DNA from: Alphaproteobacteria bacterium | GTDB lineage: Bacteria; Pseudomonadota; Alphaproteobacteria; RF32; CAG-239 | DNA: 64,000 nt | NCBI GenBank assembly: GCA_017470165.1 | Contig: JAFUEX010000007.1 | Location: 1-64,000 of the forward strand | Reading direction: 5' to 3' | Shown: positions 6,423 through 16,441 of the stretch, piece after piece | Layout: each line of letters begins with the position of its first letter | How positions within the stretch are numbered: the stretch's first letter is position 1 | Position numbers and translations under genes: made by a program | Notes under the pieces: model-generated | Seen by the model: only the letters and a program-made list of their open reading frames with translations | The model's database searches: none | Told to the model about the DNA's origin: nothing

Positions 6423-7707
6423 AATTCATGGCGGAAACGCTCTAAACGGCAAAATTTTTATCAGTGGCGCTAAAAATGCGGCTTTACCCTTGATTTGTGC
6501 TTCGCTTTTGACCGATGAAACCGTCACTTTAACCAATATGCCTATGCTATCCGATATCAAAGCGATGAATGCCCTGCTGGAATATTTGGGAACTGCCATA
6601 AATGATTTTGATGATTTTGTTGATGGTCACGCCACCAAAACTTATTCCTATCGCACCAAGGAGGCAACATCTTTCACCGCCCCTTATGATTATGTGCGCA
6701 AAATGCGGGCGTCGTATTATGTTTTGGGGCCTTTGTTGGCACGTTACGGCAAATGTGAACTATCATTGCCGGGGGGATGCGCCATCGGAGCCCGACCGAT
6801 GGATATTCACCTGTCTTCTTTGGAACAAATGGGCGCTCATATCGAAATTAAAAACGGCTATATCAATGCCGAAGTTGACGGAAGGTTGAAAGGGGCGCAT
6901 ATCATTTTCCCGATTGTATCGGTTGGAGCGACCTGCAATGTACTGATGGCTGCAGTTTTGGCCGAAGGTGAAACCATTTTGGAAAATGCCGCCAAAGAAC
7001 CGGAAATCGGTGATTTGGCCGATTTACTCAATGCTATGGGCGCTCAAATTGAGGGAATCGGCACGTCAAAATTGACGATTAACGGGGTGGAAAAACTGCA
7101 TGGAGCGCTCCATAAAGTGATTGCCGACAGGATTGAAGCCGGCTCCTATGCGGCGGCTGCGGCTATTACTCGCGGGTGCATTGAGCTGATTAATGCCCGC
7201 CCCGAAACCTTGAGCCGCCCCTTGCAGGTTTTGCGCAATATGGGAGTTGCGGTAGAGACCACAGACAACAGCATCATTATTGATGCCAGAGGCAAAACTT
7301 TGGTCGGACAAGACATTATGACCGAGCCTTTTCCGGGTTTCCCTACTGATTTGCAGGCGCAGTTTTTGGCTTTGATGATGACAGCCGAGGGGGCATCAAT
7401 GGTTACCGAGACTATTTTTGAAAACCGTTTTATGCACGTGCCGGAGTTGTTGCGGATGGGGGCCAATATTAATGTTCACGGTCATGCTTCGGCCATTGTG
7501 CGCGGAGTGAAAAAATTGTCGGGTGCGCCGGTGATGGCAACCGATTTAAGGGCATCGTTTGCCTTGATTTTGGCCGGATTGGTGGCTGAAGGTGAAACAA
7601 TTGTCAACCGCGTTTATCACCTTGACCGCGGCTATGAAAAACTGGAAGAAAAGCTGAAATCCGTTGGTGCGGATATTGAGCGTATTAAAGAAGACGACGG
7701 CGAATAG
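6409..7707 (+). CDS. murA: UDP-N-acetylglucosamine 1-carboxyvinyltransferase MurA
   Basis: 432 residues, the normal family length. MurA transfers enolpyruvate from PEP to UDP-GlcNAc, the first committed step of peptidoglycan synthesis in the cytoplasm. The active-site loop [11 protein letters not shown] carries Cys124, the residue alkylated by fosfomycin, so the enzyme should be of the sensitive type. The true start is the ATG at 6409 (MDKIKIHGG); a 30-codon extension upstream in frame overlaps the 50-codon gene and has no similarity to the family. The start lies within the small upstream gene, and the gene is closed by the hairpin at 7726-7757. Confidence 0.97.
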   Translation: MDKIKIHGGNALNGKIFISGAKNAALPLICASLLTDETVTLTNMPMLSDIKAMNALLEYLGTAINDFDDFVDGHATKTYSYRTKEATSFTAPYDYVRKMRASYYVLGPLLARYGKCELSLPGGCAIGARPMDIHLSSLEQMGAHIEIKNGYINAEVDGRLKGAHIIFPIVSVGATCNVLMAAVLAEGETILENAAKEPEIGDLADLLNAMGAQIEGIGTSKLTINGVEKLHGALHKVIADRIEAGSYAAAAAITRGCIELINARPETLSRPLQVLRNMGVAVETTDNSIIIDARGKTLVGQDIMTEPFPGFPTDLQAQFLALMMTAEGASMVTETIFENRFMHVPELLRMGANINVHGHASAIVRGVKKLSGAPVMATDLRASFALILAGLVAEGETIVNRVYHLDRGYEKLEEKLKSVGADIERIKEDDGE

Positions 7708-7725
7708 ACAGCGGTTTATCATAAA

Positions 7726-7757
7726 AAAATGCCGGCAACTTAAAATGCCGGCATTTT
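7726..7757. terminator. Bidirectional terminator, murA / flavin reductase
   Basis: An 11-bp stem AAAATGCCGGC / GCCGGCATTTT with a 10-nt loop, A-rich before and T-rich after, between two convergent genes. Confidence 0.85.
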
Positions 7758-7764
7758 AAGGTTT

Positions 7765-8604
7765 TTACGACTGCGGCTTAGCTTTAGCCGGAGCTTTGGT
7801 TTGAGGTTTGTGCTTTCTTCCGCCGACAAATCCCCTGCCCTTGCGCAAAAACTGTGCCCCACGATTGCCTTTTTGACGGTTGGCGCGATTCTTGTTTTTG
7901 TGGTCGGAATGCGCTGCTTTATCAGCCAGTGCTTGCTGCAAAGACGGCTTCTTCTCCTTAATTTTTAAGGTTCCTTCTTTGATTTTTTCTTCAATCTTCA
8001 GAATTTCCATAAACTTCGACTTACGTGGTTTGGTTTTGTTTTCTTTGGTCTTGTCCACCGAGAAACCAAACGCACCCAAATCACGCCCCATGGTATAATA
8101 CCGACCATGAGCAAAGGCTACCAGTCCCATTTTCTCGACAGCTAAGCGTCCGTCTTCCTCAAGATATTTGTCATCAATGTTGACATTAACAATCTCGGCC
8201 AAAAACATCTCGTGGGTATCAAACATCTGAGTGTCAAGCACCTTACACTCCAAAGAAACCGGAGCCGCTTGCAGCTGCGGCGCCGAAACTTTGAGCGAAG
8301 GCTCAATTGCCAAATTCATATCCTTGAATTTGTCGGTGTTTGCTCCGGAGCGCACCCCGCAGTAATCGCATGCCCGCGCTAACGGTAAGTTGGTGAGATT
8401 AATCACAAATTCTTTGCTCTCAGAGATGATTTGATGTGAATGCCGACTGGGACGCACCGAAATATAGGTCAACGGCGGCTCAGAGTTGACAATCCCCGTC
8501 CAAGCGACAGTAAAAACATTGGGCTTGGCAATCGTGCCGCAAGTCACCATAACCGGCGGCAGAGGAAACAACATAGTTCCGGGCTTCCAAGATACTTTTG
8601 TCAT
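7765..8604 (-). CDS. Flavin reductase-like (FMN-binding split-barrel) protein
   Basis: 279 residues. The first about 190 residues match the flavin reductase/flavoredoxin split barrel: a hydrophobic start with PPVMVTCG, then SVRPSRHSHQII and EFVINLTN as in that family. These proteins bind FMN and move electrons from NAD(P)H or redox partners. Residues about 190-279 form a long Lys/Arg/Gln-rich tail (for example KKPSLQQALADK, GNRGAQFLRKGRG) not part of the family fold, which may bind nucleic acid or phospholipid. It follows secF by 25 bases on the same strand and probably shares its transcript. GAGGT precedes the ATG. Confidence 0.8.
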   Translation of the reverse strand: MTKVSWKPGTMLFPLPPVMVTCGTIAKPNVFTVAWTGIVNSEPPLTYISVRPSRHSHQIISESKEFVINLTNLPLARACDYCGVRSGANTDKFKDMNLAIEPSLKVSAPQLQAAPVSLECKVLDTQMFDTHEMFLAEIVNVNIDDKYLEEDGRLAVEKMGLVAFAHGRYYTMGRDLGAFGFSVDKTKENKTKPRKSKFMEILKIEEKIKEGTLKIKEKKPSLQQALADKAAHSDHKNKNRANRQKGNRGAQFLRKGRGFVGGRKHKPQTKAPAKAKPQS

Positions 8605-8629
8605 CAGAGTTACCTCATTTTGCTAAAAC

Positions 8630-9565
8630 TTAAGCATTACCGAACGGATTGACTGCAGTCTCTTCTTGACTGGCGCGTAAATCAAACAGTTCAAGTAACG
8701 TGGTGCAGACATATATTGATGAATAAGTGCCGATTACCACGCCAAAGAAGATGGTGAAAGCAAACGAACGCAAAGTGTCGCCGCCCCATATCAACAACGC
8801 CAGAGCTGCGAACATTGTGGTGAGACCGGTGAGGAATGTGCGTGACAAAATGTCGTTAATACTCTTGTTGAGCAGGTCGGTTTGCTTCATCTTTTTATAT
8901 TTGCGCAGGTTTTCACGGATGCGGTCGTAGGTTACCACCGTATCGTTGACTGAATAACCGGCCAAAGTGAGAATCGCAGCCACTGTGGTCAAGCTGAAAT
9001 CAATACCAAACAACGAAAGCAATCCGGCGGTAACAATCAGGTCGTGCATCAGCCCGATGATGGCGCCTAAGGCAAACTGCCACTCAAAACGAAACCACAC
9101 ATAAGCGGTAATGGCTAAGACTGCTATAACCGAAGCAATTAATCCGTCTTTTTTCAGCTCACCGCCAACCTGAGGGCCTACTAAATCGACCCTACGATAT
9201 TCGTAGTCGTTGCCCAAGGTTGCCTTTATTTCATTAACAATGGCCATCTGGGCTTTTTCATCCAGAGTTTTGGCTTGAGCCCGTATTACCATTTCGGTGC
9301 CATCCTCACCCATCGACTGCAAATTGAGATCATCGATATCAAGTTTGCTCAAGGTGGAGCGCATCGCATCAACATCAATCGGTTTTTCCGACTTGATTTC
9401 CATCAAAATACCGCCGGAAAAATCAATACCGAAATTGAACCCTTTGACGGCAATGCAAATCAGCGACAATATTACCAAAGTCGACGAAATGGCATAAGTC
9501 CATTTTTTAGATTTCATAAAATCAAAGTCGGTGTCCAATGTGACCCATCTAAACATTTTCATCAT
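8630..9565 (-). CDS. secF: Protein translocase subunit SecF
   Basis: 311 residues, normal length. SecF partners SecD in the inner membrane, using the proton gradient to help pull preproteins through SecYEG. A first membrane helix (residues about 24-44) is followed by a periplasmic loop opening with GIDFSGGILMEIK, then five helices including FALGAIIGLMHDLIVTAG and the AGYSVNDTVVTYDRIREN signature. It lies 17 bases after secD. An AAGGAA site precedes the start; a MM or MMKM start cannot be told apart, and 9565 was kept. Confidence 0.97.
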   Translation of the reverse strand: MMKMFRWVTLDTDFDFMKSKKWTYAISSTLVILSLICIAVKGFNFGIDFSGGILMEIKSEKPIDVDAMRSTLSKLDIDDLNLQSMGEDGTEMVIRAQAKTLDEKAQMAIVNEIKATLGNDYEYRRVDLVGPQVGGELKKDGLIASVIAVLAITAYVWFRFEWQFALGAIIGLMHDLIVTAGLLSLFGIDFSLTTVAAILTLAGYSVNDTVVTYDRIRENLRKYKKMKQTDLLNKSINDILSRTFLTGLTTMFAALALLIWGGDTLRSFAFTIFFGVVIGTYSSIYVCTTLLELFDLRASQEETAVNPFGNA

Positions 9566-9582
9566 AGTCGTAATTCCTTATA

Positions 9583-11127
9583 CTAGATTGGCAGTTTGGT
9601 CGGCTTATATTTGTTAAGCCAAGTGGTGATAATAACGCGGGTAACGGTTACCGAAGTAAACATTGAGGTGATAATACCCACCGCCAATGTGACCGCAAAA
9701 CCTCTCACCGGACCGGTGCCAAAATAAAACAGCACTAATGCCGCAACCAAAGTTGTCAGGTTAGAATCGACAATTGTGGCCCAAGCCTCGTTGAAACCGG
9801 CATCCGCCGCATCTCGAGTTGAGCGTCCGCCTTTAACCTCCTCGCGCATACGCTCAAAAATCAGCACATTTGCATCCACCGCCATACCGATACTCAAAAT
9901 CATACCGGCAATTCCCGGCAGGGTAAGCGTGGCCCCCATAATACTCAGAGCCGCTATCATTAAGACGAGGTTGGCAAACACGGAAATAGTGGTAAATACA
10001 CCAAACAAACCATAGGCTGCTACCATAAATCCGACAACCGCAAACAAACCGATTACCGAAGCAATAACACCAGCTCTAATCGAGTCGGCGCCCAAGCCGG
10101 CACCTACGGTGCGCTCTTCCAACACCTCTAACGGAGCAGGCAAAGCTCCCGAGCGCAACAACAAAGCCAAATCATTGGCCGACTGGATGGTGAAGTTGCC
10201 GGTAATTACGCCGGAACCGCCCATAATCGCGCTTTGGATAGTGGGGGCAGAGATAACCTCGTTATCCAGCACGATTGCCAAGCGCTCGCCGATATTATTC
10301 TTGGTGACTTCGCCGAATTTTTTGCCGCCCAGAGAATTGAAACGGAACGAAACCACCGCCTCGCCGTTTTGAAACGAAGGCTGAGCATCCACCAAATTCT
10401 CGCCGCCGACCACCGGTTTGCGGGTTACAAAATAGGGCTCGCCGGCCTCGCCATAGACGAGTTTGTATTTGCCGCCTAAAGCGCCGCGTTTGGCATCGGA
10501 CATCCGAGCATTGCCATCAACCAAGTGAAAAGACATCTTGGCGGTTTTACCTAATAAGACTTTTACCTGCTCGGGGTTTTGTAAACCGGGGAGCTGAACC
10601 ACAATACGACCGGTACCCTGCGATTGAATGAGCGGCTCTTTGGTGCCAAGTTCATCAATACGCCGACGGACAATTTCAATCGACTGATCAACCACGCGAG
10701 CCTTGAGGTTGTTTAAGGCCACCTCACTATAGGCAATATCAATGCCGCCATCGTCGGTCTCCGTGGCGACTATACCCTCATCAATTTTGCGGAACAAGCC
10801 GACAGCTTTGGCGCGCGAAGCTGCATTGTCAATAACAACATGGACTCCGACGGCACCTGAGGTCAGACTTTTGTAACGGATTTTGTTCTCACGCAGGATT
10901 TGCCGTGCCGAATCCTCAATAGAAGACATACGCTCTTTGATAGTCTCATCGAGTTTTACTTCCAGCAAAAGATTGGAACCGCCTTGCAAATCCAGTCCCA
11001 AGTTGAGCGGCTGCCACCATTTGGGCAAATTATTTTTGTCGGGCATAATGTTGGGCAGCGCGAAGATAAATCCGGCCAAGCAGATGGCCAGAATAATCAT
11101 AATTCGTGATTTAGAAAGTTTGTACAT
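9583..11127 (-). CDS. secD: Protein translocase subunit SecD
   Basis: 514 residues. One N-terminal membrane helix, then NLGLDLQGGSNLLLEV, the periplasmic P1 domain, and five C-terminal helices with GMAVDANVLIFERMREE, the RND-type proton-relay region. With SecF it assists late steps of secretion. The order yajC-secD-secF on one strand is the classic arrangement. AAGGT lies before the ATG. Confidence 0.97.
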   Translation of the reverse strand: MYKLSKSRIMIILAICLAGFIFALPNIMPDKNNLPKWWQPLNLGLDLQGGSNLLLEVKLDETIKERMSSIEDSARQILRENKIRYKSLTSGAVGVHVVIDNAASRAKAVGLFRKIDEGIVATETDDGGIDIAYSEVALNNLKARVVDQSIEIVRRRIDELGTKEPLIQSQGTGRIVVQLPGLQNPEQVKVLLGKTAKMSFHLVDGNARMSDAKRGALGGKYKLVYGEAGEPYFVTRKPVVGGENLVDAQPSFQNGEAVVSFRFNSLGGKKFGEVTKNNIGERLAIVLDNEVISAPTIQSAIMGGSGVITGNFTIQSANDLALLLRSGALPAPLEVLEERTVGAGLGADSIRAGVIASVIGLFAVVGFMVAAYGLFGVFTTISVFANLVLMIAALSIMGATLTLPGIAGMILSIGMAVDANVLIFERMREEVKGGRSTRDAADAGFNEAWATIVDSNLTTLVAALVLFYFGTGPVRGFAVTLAVGIITSMFTSVTVTRVIITTWLNKYKPTKLPI

Positions 11128-11138
11128 TACAGTTTACC

Positions 11139-11495
11139 TTATTTTATTTTTTTAGCCTTTGAGGAAGACGCCAGTGCAACATCACTCAACACATCGCGAA
11201 CCGTGGGACGGGCAATACGCACCACCACACCGGAAGATATCGCAACCTTGAGCTCGTCTTCTTTGTCATCGACCTCTTCTACGGTAGCGATAATACCACC
11301 GCCGGTGACGATTTTATCGCCGCGTTTGAGCGCGTTAACCTTAGCCTCGTGTTCTTTAATGCGTTTTTGCTGCGGGCGAATCAACAAAACATAGAAGATT
11401 AACACCACCAGCAGCATCTGCAATATCATACCGCCGAGTCCGCCGGAGACGGACACACCCGAGGCAGTTTGTGCAAAAGCAGGACTTATAAACAT
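11139..11495 (-). CDS. yajC: Sec translocon accessory subunit YajC
   Basis: 118 residues. A short N-terminal segment, one membrane helix (about residues 22-42), then the YajC signature RPQQKRIKEHEAKVNALKRG and GDKIVTGGGIIATV. YajC sits with SecDF in the holotranslocon and has no catalytic role of its own. The AAGGAG site lies 7 bases before the ATG; a promoter is seen at 11556-11584, so this gene opens the yajC-secD-secF transcript. Confidence 0.95.
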   Translation of the reverse strand: MFISPAFAQTASGVSVSGGLGGMILQMLLVVLIFYVLLIRPQQKRIKEHEAKVNALKRGDKIVTGGGIIATVEEVDDKEDELKVAISSGVVVRIARPTVRDVLSDVALASSSKAKKIK

Positions 11496-11555
11496 ACCAA
11501 AACTCCTTACAGAACAAATTTATGTTTAGTTGACTATAAAACATATCTTTGAGCA

Positions 11556-11584
11556 TATATAGGGAATTTTTTAGTAGTTCACAA
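11556..11584 (-). promoter_or_regulatory. Promoter of yajC-secD-secF
   Basis: Reverse strand reads TTGTGA, 17 bases, TATATA, about 60 bases upstream of the yajC start. Confidence 0.55.
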
Positions 11585-11599
11585 GATATTTTTTATATT

Positions 11600-12520
11600 T
11601 TAGCGCAAATAGCTGATGGGGTTGAGTGCTTTTTTGCCGGCACGGGTCTCAAAATGGAGCTGCGGAGTACCAACCCCGCCGGTATTGCCGACGGTGGCTA
11701 TTACGTCACCACACTTGACGGTTTGGCCCTTTTTGACCTTGAGGACATTGTTGTGAGCATAGGCAGTAACCCAGCCGTCATTATGTTTGAGCAAAATCAA
11801 ATTACCGAATCCCTTAAGCTCGTTGCCGGCATAGGCGACTGTACCAGAATCGGCAGCTTTGACCGGTGTGCCGAGAGGAGCCTTGATGTTTATACCGTCA
11901 TTGTTGCGGCCTTTGGCAATGGGGCCGAATTTGGATATCACCTGTCCTTTGACCGGCCAAGCAAATTTTTGTTTGCGCACGGTTGAGGGGGATGAGGAAG
12001 AATATTTGGACGAATAAGCCGTGCCGGAAGAAGATGATGCCGACTTTTGCGCTTTTGATGAAGCAGAGCTCGATTTGATCGGGGATGCTGCGGCAGTAGT
12101 CGAGGTTTTGTGATAGATACTGTCGGGGATTATCAGCTTTTGTCCGATATGCAACGTAAACGGCGATTTGAGATTGTTTTCGGCACTTAATTTGGGCATA
12201 TCCACATTATATTGCCGCGAGATACTGTAAAGCGTATCACCTCGCTGAACGATGTGGTATTTGGTCTGCGGCAGGCGCAAAGTTTGGCCGATACGCAAAG
12301 TATAAGGCGGTTTGAGGTTGTTGGTTTCAATCAGACTGCGTAAGGCAACATCATAGCGATTGGAGATGCTATAGAGGGTGTCACCTTTTTGCACCGTCAC
12401 CGAAGAGGGGTGGGTATAATAACTGCTGCCGCCCCACAAGGTATAGCCGAACAGGCGGGAATCGCCGGAACAAGCCGCCAGCATCGCTGCAAAAATAACT
12501 ATTGCAATTTTTTTCGCCAA
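11600..12520 (-). CDS. NlpD-like lipoprotein with two LysM and a degenerate LytM domain
   Basis: 306 residues. A lipoprotein signal ends in LAAC (Cys17). Two LysM peptidoglycan-binding repeats follow (VQKGDTLYSISNRYDV near 43 and VQRGDTLYSISRQYNV near 90), then a Ser/Ala-rich linker, then a C-terminal M23/LytM domain (about 185-306). The LytM metal ligands are not intact: the first His-x3-Asp site reads GRNNDGINIKA and the second HxH site reads PQLHFE. This is the pattern of NlpD/EnvC-type activators, which switch on cell-wall amidases at division rather than cut peptidoglycan. Divergent from sufB. Confidence 0.88.
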   Translation of the reverse strand: MAKKIAIVIFAAMLAACSGDSRLFGYTLWGGSSYYTHPSSVTVQKGDTLYSISNRYDVALRSLIETNNLKPPYTLRIGQTLRLPQTKYHIVQRGDTLYSISRQYNVDMPKLSAENNLKSPFTLHIGQKLIIPDSIYHKTSTTAAASPIKSSSASSKAQKSASSSSGTAYSSKYSSSSPSTVRKQKFAWPVKGQVISKFGPIAKGRNNDGINIKAPLGTPVKAADSGTVAYAGNELKGFGNLILLKHNDGWVTAYAHNNVLKVKKGQTVKCGDVIATVGNTGGVGTPQLHFETRAGKKALNPISYLR

Positions 12521-12605
12521 TTCTTCAATACCTCAAATTCATCGTCGCGCCCGATTACAATACCTTGATGATAATCTTGAAGATTTAATATTTTCTAAAT
12601 TTTAA

Positions 12606-12628
12606 CGCATAAAAACAAATTTAATGCG
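12606..12628. promoter_or_regulatory. Possible operator upstream of sufB
   Basis: A short inverted repeat CGCAT...ATGCG with AT-rich spacer between the LytM gene and sufB. Fe-S-responsive repressors often act here, but the match is too short to name one. Confidence 0.25.
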
Positions 12629-12674
12629 AATATTTAAGTTGATTTTATAAAAAAAAGACACTAATTTCACTGGT

Positions 12675-14129
12675 ATGACTGATAGCAAAAATGATATTCA
12701 AATCGCTGACGAAAGCGGTGATAAGTATAAGTACGGCTTTGTGACCGATATCGAAGCCGATATGGTGCCTATGGGCTTGAATGAAGATATTATCAGGCTG
12801 ATATCGCGCAAGAAAAACGAGCCGGAATGGCTGTTGGAAAAACGCTTGCAAGCCTTTGCGTATTGGCAGGGTATGGATGGGCCGAACTGGGCCAAGCTGC
12901 AATATGATAAGATTGATTATCAAAAACTCTATTATTACTCGGCACCCAAACAGAAAAAGGCGCCGAAAAGCCTTGATGAAGTGGACAAAGAGCTGCTTGA
13001 CACTTATGAAAAACTAGGTATACCGCTTAAAGAACAAGAGGCTTTGGCCGGAGTGGTGGCGGTGGATGCCGTATTCGACAGCGTGTCGGTGGCGACAACC
13101 TATCGCGCAAAACTGAAGGAAAAAGGGGTGATTTTTTGCTCGATATCCGAGGCGGTGCGTGATTATCCCGAGTTGGTGCAAAAATACTTGGGTTCGGTGG
13201 TGCCTTATACCGACAATTTTTTTGCTTGTCTTAATTCGGCGGTGTTTACCGACGGGACCTTTGTATATATCCCCAAGGGCGTGCGCTGCCCGATGGAATT
13301 GTCCACCTATTTTCGCATAAACAGCCGCAACACCGGACAATTTGAACGAACCTTGATTGTGGCAGATGATGACAGCTATGTTTCTTATTTGGAGGGATGC
13401 ACCGCACCGCAACGCGATGAAAATCAACTGCACGCGGCAATTGTGGAAATTGTGGTGCTTAATAATGCCGAGGTAAAATATTCCACAGTGCAAAATTGGT
13501 ATCCGGGAGATAAGGACGGTAAAGGCGGGGTGTATAATTTTGTGACCAAACGGGCGGCCTGTCGCGGCAAAGGGGCAAAAGTGTCGTGGACGCAGGTGGA
13601 AACCGGCTCGGCGGTAACTTGGAAATATCCCTCGTGTGTGTTGCAGGGAGATAATTCGTCGGGTGAATTTTATTCGGTGGCTCTGACCAACAACTATCAG
13701 CAGGCCGATACCGGGACTAAAATGATTCACTTGGGGAAAAATACCTCATCACGGATTATTTCCAAAGGGATTTCGGCGGGATTTTCCAACCAGACCTATC
13801 GCGGATTGGTCAAGGTGGCGCCGCAGGCTGAAAATGCCCGCAACTACACGCGCTGTGACAGTTTGCTAATCGGGACGACCTGCGGCTCGCATACGGTGCC
13901 TTATATAGAGAATCGCAACCGCACTGCTCAATTGGAACACGAGGCAACAACCTCTAAAATATCGGATGAGCAATTGTTTTATTGCCGGCAGCGAGGAATC
14001 TCCGAAGAAGATGCGGTGAGTCTGATTGTCAACGGATTTTGCAAAGAGGTAATGCAGCATTTGCCGATGGAATTTGCGATTGAGGCGGCTAAGTTAATCA
14101 ATATCAGTTTGGAGGGGAGTGTGGGCTAG
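12675..14129 (+). CDS. sufB: Fe-S scaffold protein SufB
   Basis: 484 residues, normal for SufB. It is the scaffold subunit of the SufBCD complex, where sulfur from SufS (via SufE) and iron are joined into a cluster. Characteristic stretches are [35 protein letters not shown] and the C-terminal [16 protein letters not shown] shared with SufD. The ribosome site at the start is weak. It opens a plus-strand suf operon with no iscR-like regulator beside it. Confidence 0.97.
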   Translation: MTDSKNDIQIADESGDKYKYGFVTDIEADMVPMGLNEDIIRLISRKKNEPEWLLEKRLQAFAYWQGMDGPNWAKLQYDKIDYQKLYYYSAPKQKKAPKSLDEVDKELLDTYEKLGIPLKEQEALAGVVAVDAVFDSVSVATTYRAKLKEKGVIFCSISEAVRDYPELVQKYLGSVVPYTDNFFACLNSAVFTDGTFVYIPKGVRCPMELSTYFRINSRNTGQFERTLIVADDDSYVSYLEGCTAPQRDENQLHAAIVEIVVLNNAEVKYSTVQNWYPGDKDGKGGVYNFVTKRAACRGKGAKVSWTQVETGSAVTWKYPSCVLQGDNSSGEFYSVALTNNYQQADTGTKMIHLGKNTSSRIISKGISAGFSNQTYRGLVKVAPQAENARNYTRCDSLLIGTTCGSHTVPYIENRNRTAQLEHEATTSKISDEQLFYCRQRGISEEDAVSLIVNGFCKEVMQHLPMEFAIEAAKLINISLEGSVG

Positions 14130-14429
14130 ATGGAAAATATATACGAGAGAGCTTTGCGCACTTGGGGTAAGGTCCCGCAGATGCTGCAATGTATTGAGGA
14201 AATGAGCGAGCTGATTAAAGAGATTTTGAAAGATGTAAATCGGCACAAGGATAATTTGTCTGAAATTGTTGAAGAAACTGCAGATGTGGAAATTATGCTG
14301 GAGCAGTTAAAGTATTGTTACGGCATTCATCAGCAGGTTGAGGAATATAAGCAAGGCAAATTGCTGAAAATTGCAAAACGTTTGGATGATTGGGATAGAG
14401 AACATGATAACACCATTGCTGGAAATTGA
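14130..14429 (+). CDS. Small MazG-like nucleotide pyrophosphohydrolase-type protein
   Basis: 99 residues. A helical protein with EEMSELIKE followed by EIVEETADVEIMLEQL, matching the ExxE...ExxD metal-binding pattern of all-alpha MazG-like NTP pyrophosphohydrolases, which hydrolyse (deoxy)nucleoside triphosphates. It starts on the base after the sufB stop, with GGAGGGG as ribosome site inside sufB, and its last 26 bases overlap sufC. Such proteins are frequent in phages; an insertion between sufB and sufC is unusual. Substrate unknown. Confidence 0.75.
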   Translation: MENIYERALRTWGKVPQMLQCIEEMSELIKEILKDVNRHKDNLSEIVEETADVEIMLEQLKYCYGIHQQVEEYKQGKLLKIAKRLDDWDREHDNTIAGN

Positions 14430-15165
14430 GGATTTGTATGCCGGAGTGGCCGGCAAAGAAATTATTAAAGGGTTTAATCTCACCATTAATGAAGGTGAGG
14501 TGCACGCGATTATGGGGCCCAACGGTGCCGGTAAATCAACCTTGTCCAATGTATTGTGCGGCAAGCAGGGCTATCAGGTAACATCCGGTGCGGTGCGTTT
14601 TAAGGGCAAAGATTTGCTGAAAATGTCGATTGAAGAGCGGGCGCGCGAGGGATTGTTTTTGTCGATGCAGGCACCGGTGGAAATTGCCGGAGTGTCTATT
14701 ACACCGTTTTTGAAACACGCAGTGAACGCCGTGCGCGCTCATCAGGGCAAGCCGGAGTTGGACACAATGGAATTTATTAAACAACTGCGCGAAGAGGGGC
14801 GCAAGCTCAATTTGGATGCCGATATGCTCAAACGCTCGGTTAATGTCGGGTTTTCGGGCGGGGAAATGAAACGGCTCGAGACATTGCAAATGCGGATGTT
14901 ACAACCGGTGATGGCCATATTGGACGAAGCGGATTCCGGTTTGGATATTGATGCGATGCGCTTGGTTGCACAAGGAGTTAACTCTTGTCGCAGCGAAAAA
15001 AACAGTATGTTGATAATAACGCATTATCAACGGTTGCTCAATTATATTGTGCCGGATTTTGTGCATATTTATGCCAACGGGCGCATTGTAAAAACCGGTA
15101 ACAAAGATTTGGCCGAAGAACTGGAACGCTCTGGCTATGCTGCATTTGTAAAGGAGAGCAAATGA
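14404..15165 (+). CDS. sufC: Fe-S assembly ATPase SufC
   Basis: 253 residues. An ABC-type ATPase with Walker A GPNGAGKST, signature FSGGEMKRLE and Walker B MAILDEADSGLD. It binds SufB and SufD and drives conformational change of the scaffold. The start at 14404 (MITPLLEIEDL) fits the family; an upstream start at 14371 would add 11 residues inside the MazG-like gene. The TGA overlaps the sufD ATG (ATGA). Confidence 0.96.
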   Translation: MITPLLEIEDLYAGVAGKEIIKGFNLTINEGEVHAIMGPNGAGKSTLSNVLCGKQGYQVTSGAVRFKGKDLLKMSIEERAREGLFLSMQAPVEIAGVSITPFLKHAVNAVRAHQGKPELDTMEFIKQLREEGRKLNLDADMLKRSVNVGFSGGEMKRLETLQMRMLQPVMAILDEADSGLDIDAMRLVAQGVNSCRSEKNSMLIITHYQRLLNYIVPDFVHIYANGRIVKTGNKDLAEELERSGYAAFVKESK

Positions 15166-16409
15166 GCCGGCTGTTACAAGAAGCGGCTTTGGCCGGAGAA
15201 GATGTTGCGTGGCTCAAAGAATATCGCGGCCGCGGCAGAGAACGGTTTGCCGCCCAAGGGATTCCGAGTGCCAAAACCGAGGCTTGGAAATACACTAAGC
15301 CGAATATGTTTTTGCAAAATGATTTGGTTTATCAGCAAGTTGTCGATGAGGTAAGAAATCGGCCGGAATTGCCGTTTGAGACTTACAAAATAAGTTTTGT
15401 CAACGGGATATTTGCACCGCAATTGTCGAATTTACCTCCGAAAATTGAAATTTTGCCGATGATTGAGGCGGCGATGTTTTATCCCGAAGCACAAGCTCTA
15501 ATCGGCAAACTGACTGATACAACAAAACATCCTTTCGCGGCTTTGAATGATGCTTATTTTAATGAGGGATGCTACATTCGCCTTGAGGCAAACACTGCAT
15601 TGGATAAACCGATAGCGCTGATGTATCATACCACCCAAGAAGCGCGAGGGGGAATGATGCATTTGCACAATCTGATTGTGCTGGAATCTGGAGCCAAGGC
15701 TGAACTGATAGAACAACATAGTTATGAAGGCGAAGTTAAGCTGAATTATTTTGCCAATATCGTAAACGAAATAAGGTTGGAGACTAAAGCACAGCTGCAG
15801 CATTACAAATACCAAAACGAAGCCTTTAAGGCCGTGCACATTGCACTGAATGTCGTAAATGTCAAGTCGGGTGGGATATATAAGAGTTTTTGTTTGCAAA
15901 AAGGTGCCGATTTGGCGCGCAACGAAACGCAGGTTGTCTTAAGCGAGCCTGAGGCTGAAGCCCAAGTGAACGCCGCCTATATGATGAACGGCTGGGCCAC
16001 ACTTGACACCACTACGGATATTGAGCATACTTGTGAGAAGACTTTTTCCTCGCAGTTGGTTAAAGGGGTAGTCGGCGGACAGGCTAAGGGGGTATTCCAA
16101 GGCAAAATTCATATCGCACCCTTGGCTGCCAAGACCCAAGGATATCAACAGCATCGCGCTTTATTGCTGAGTGATGAGGCCGAAGTGGATGTAAAACCGG
16201 AATTGGAGATTTTTGCCGATGATGTCAAATGCTCGCATGGAGCGGCCTGCGGACAACTTGATGCCGAACAATTGTTTTATATGCGCTCACGCGGAATCGG
16301 CGAGGAGGAGGCCAAGGCAATGTTGATTGATGCCTATCTGGATGAGGTTATTGCTAAAGTTGATAATGAAAAAGTCAGCGAATGGATTAAATCATTGCTC
16401 AAAATGTGA
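15162..16409 (+). CDS. sufD: Fe-S assembly protein SufD
   Basis: 415 residues. SufD is a SufB paralog that pairs with it in the SufBC2D complex and helps supply iron. It carries the SufB/SufD C-terminal domain with CSHGAACGQLDAEQLFYMRS and RGIGEEEAKAMLIDAY. The N-terminal part is variable, as usual. Start overlaps the sufC stop by 4 bases. Confidence 0.95.
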   Translation: MSRLLQEAALAGEDVAWLKEYRGRGRERFAAQGIPSAKTEAWKYTKPNMFLQNDLVYQQVVDEVRNRPELPFETYKISFVNGIFAPQLSNLPPKIEILPMIEAAMFYPEAQALIGKLTDTTKHPFAALNDAYFNEGCYIRLEANTALDKPIALMYHTTQEARGGMMHLHNLIVLESGAKAELIEQHSYEGEVKLNYFANIVNEIRLETKAQLQHYKYQNEAFKAVHIALNVVNVKSGGIYKSFCLQKGADLARNETQVVLSEPEAEAQVNAAYMMNGWATLDTTTDIEHTCEKTFSSQLVKGVVGGQAKGVFQGKIHIAPLAAKTQGYQQHRALLLSDEAEVDVKPELEIFADDVKCSHGAACGQLDAEQLFYMRSRGIGEEEAKAMLIDAYLDEVIAKVDNEKVSEWIKSLLKM

Positions 16410-16441
16410 TAAATCCGGATAAATTATGAGGATGTTTTATA

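Noticed and set aside
11600-12520. Active M23 endopeptidase
   Set aside because: Both metal-binding motifs are altered, which fits an NlpD/EnvC-type activator.
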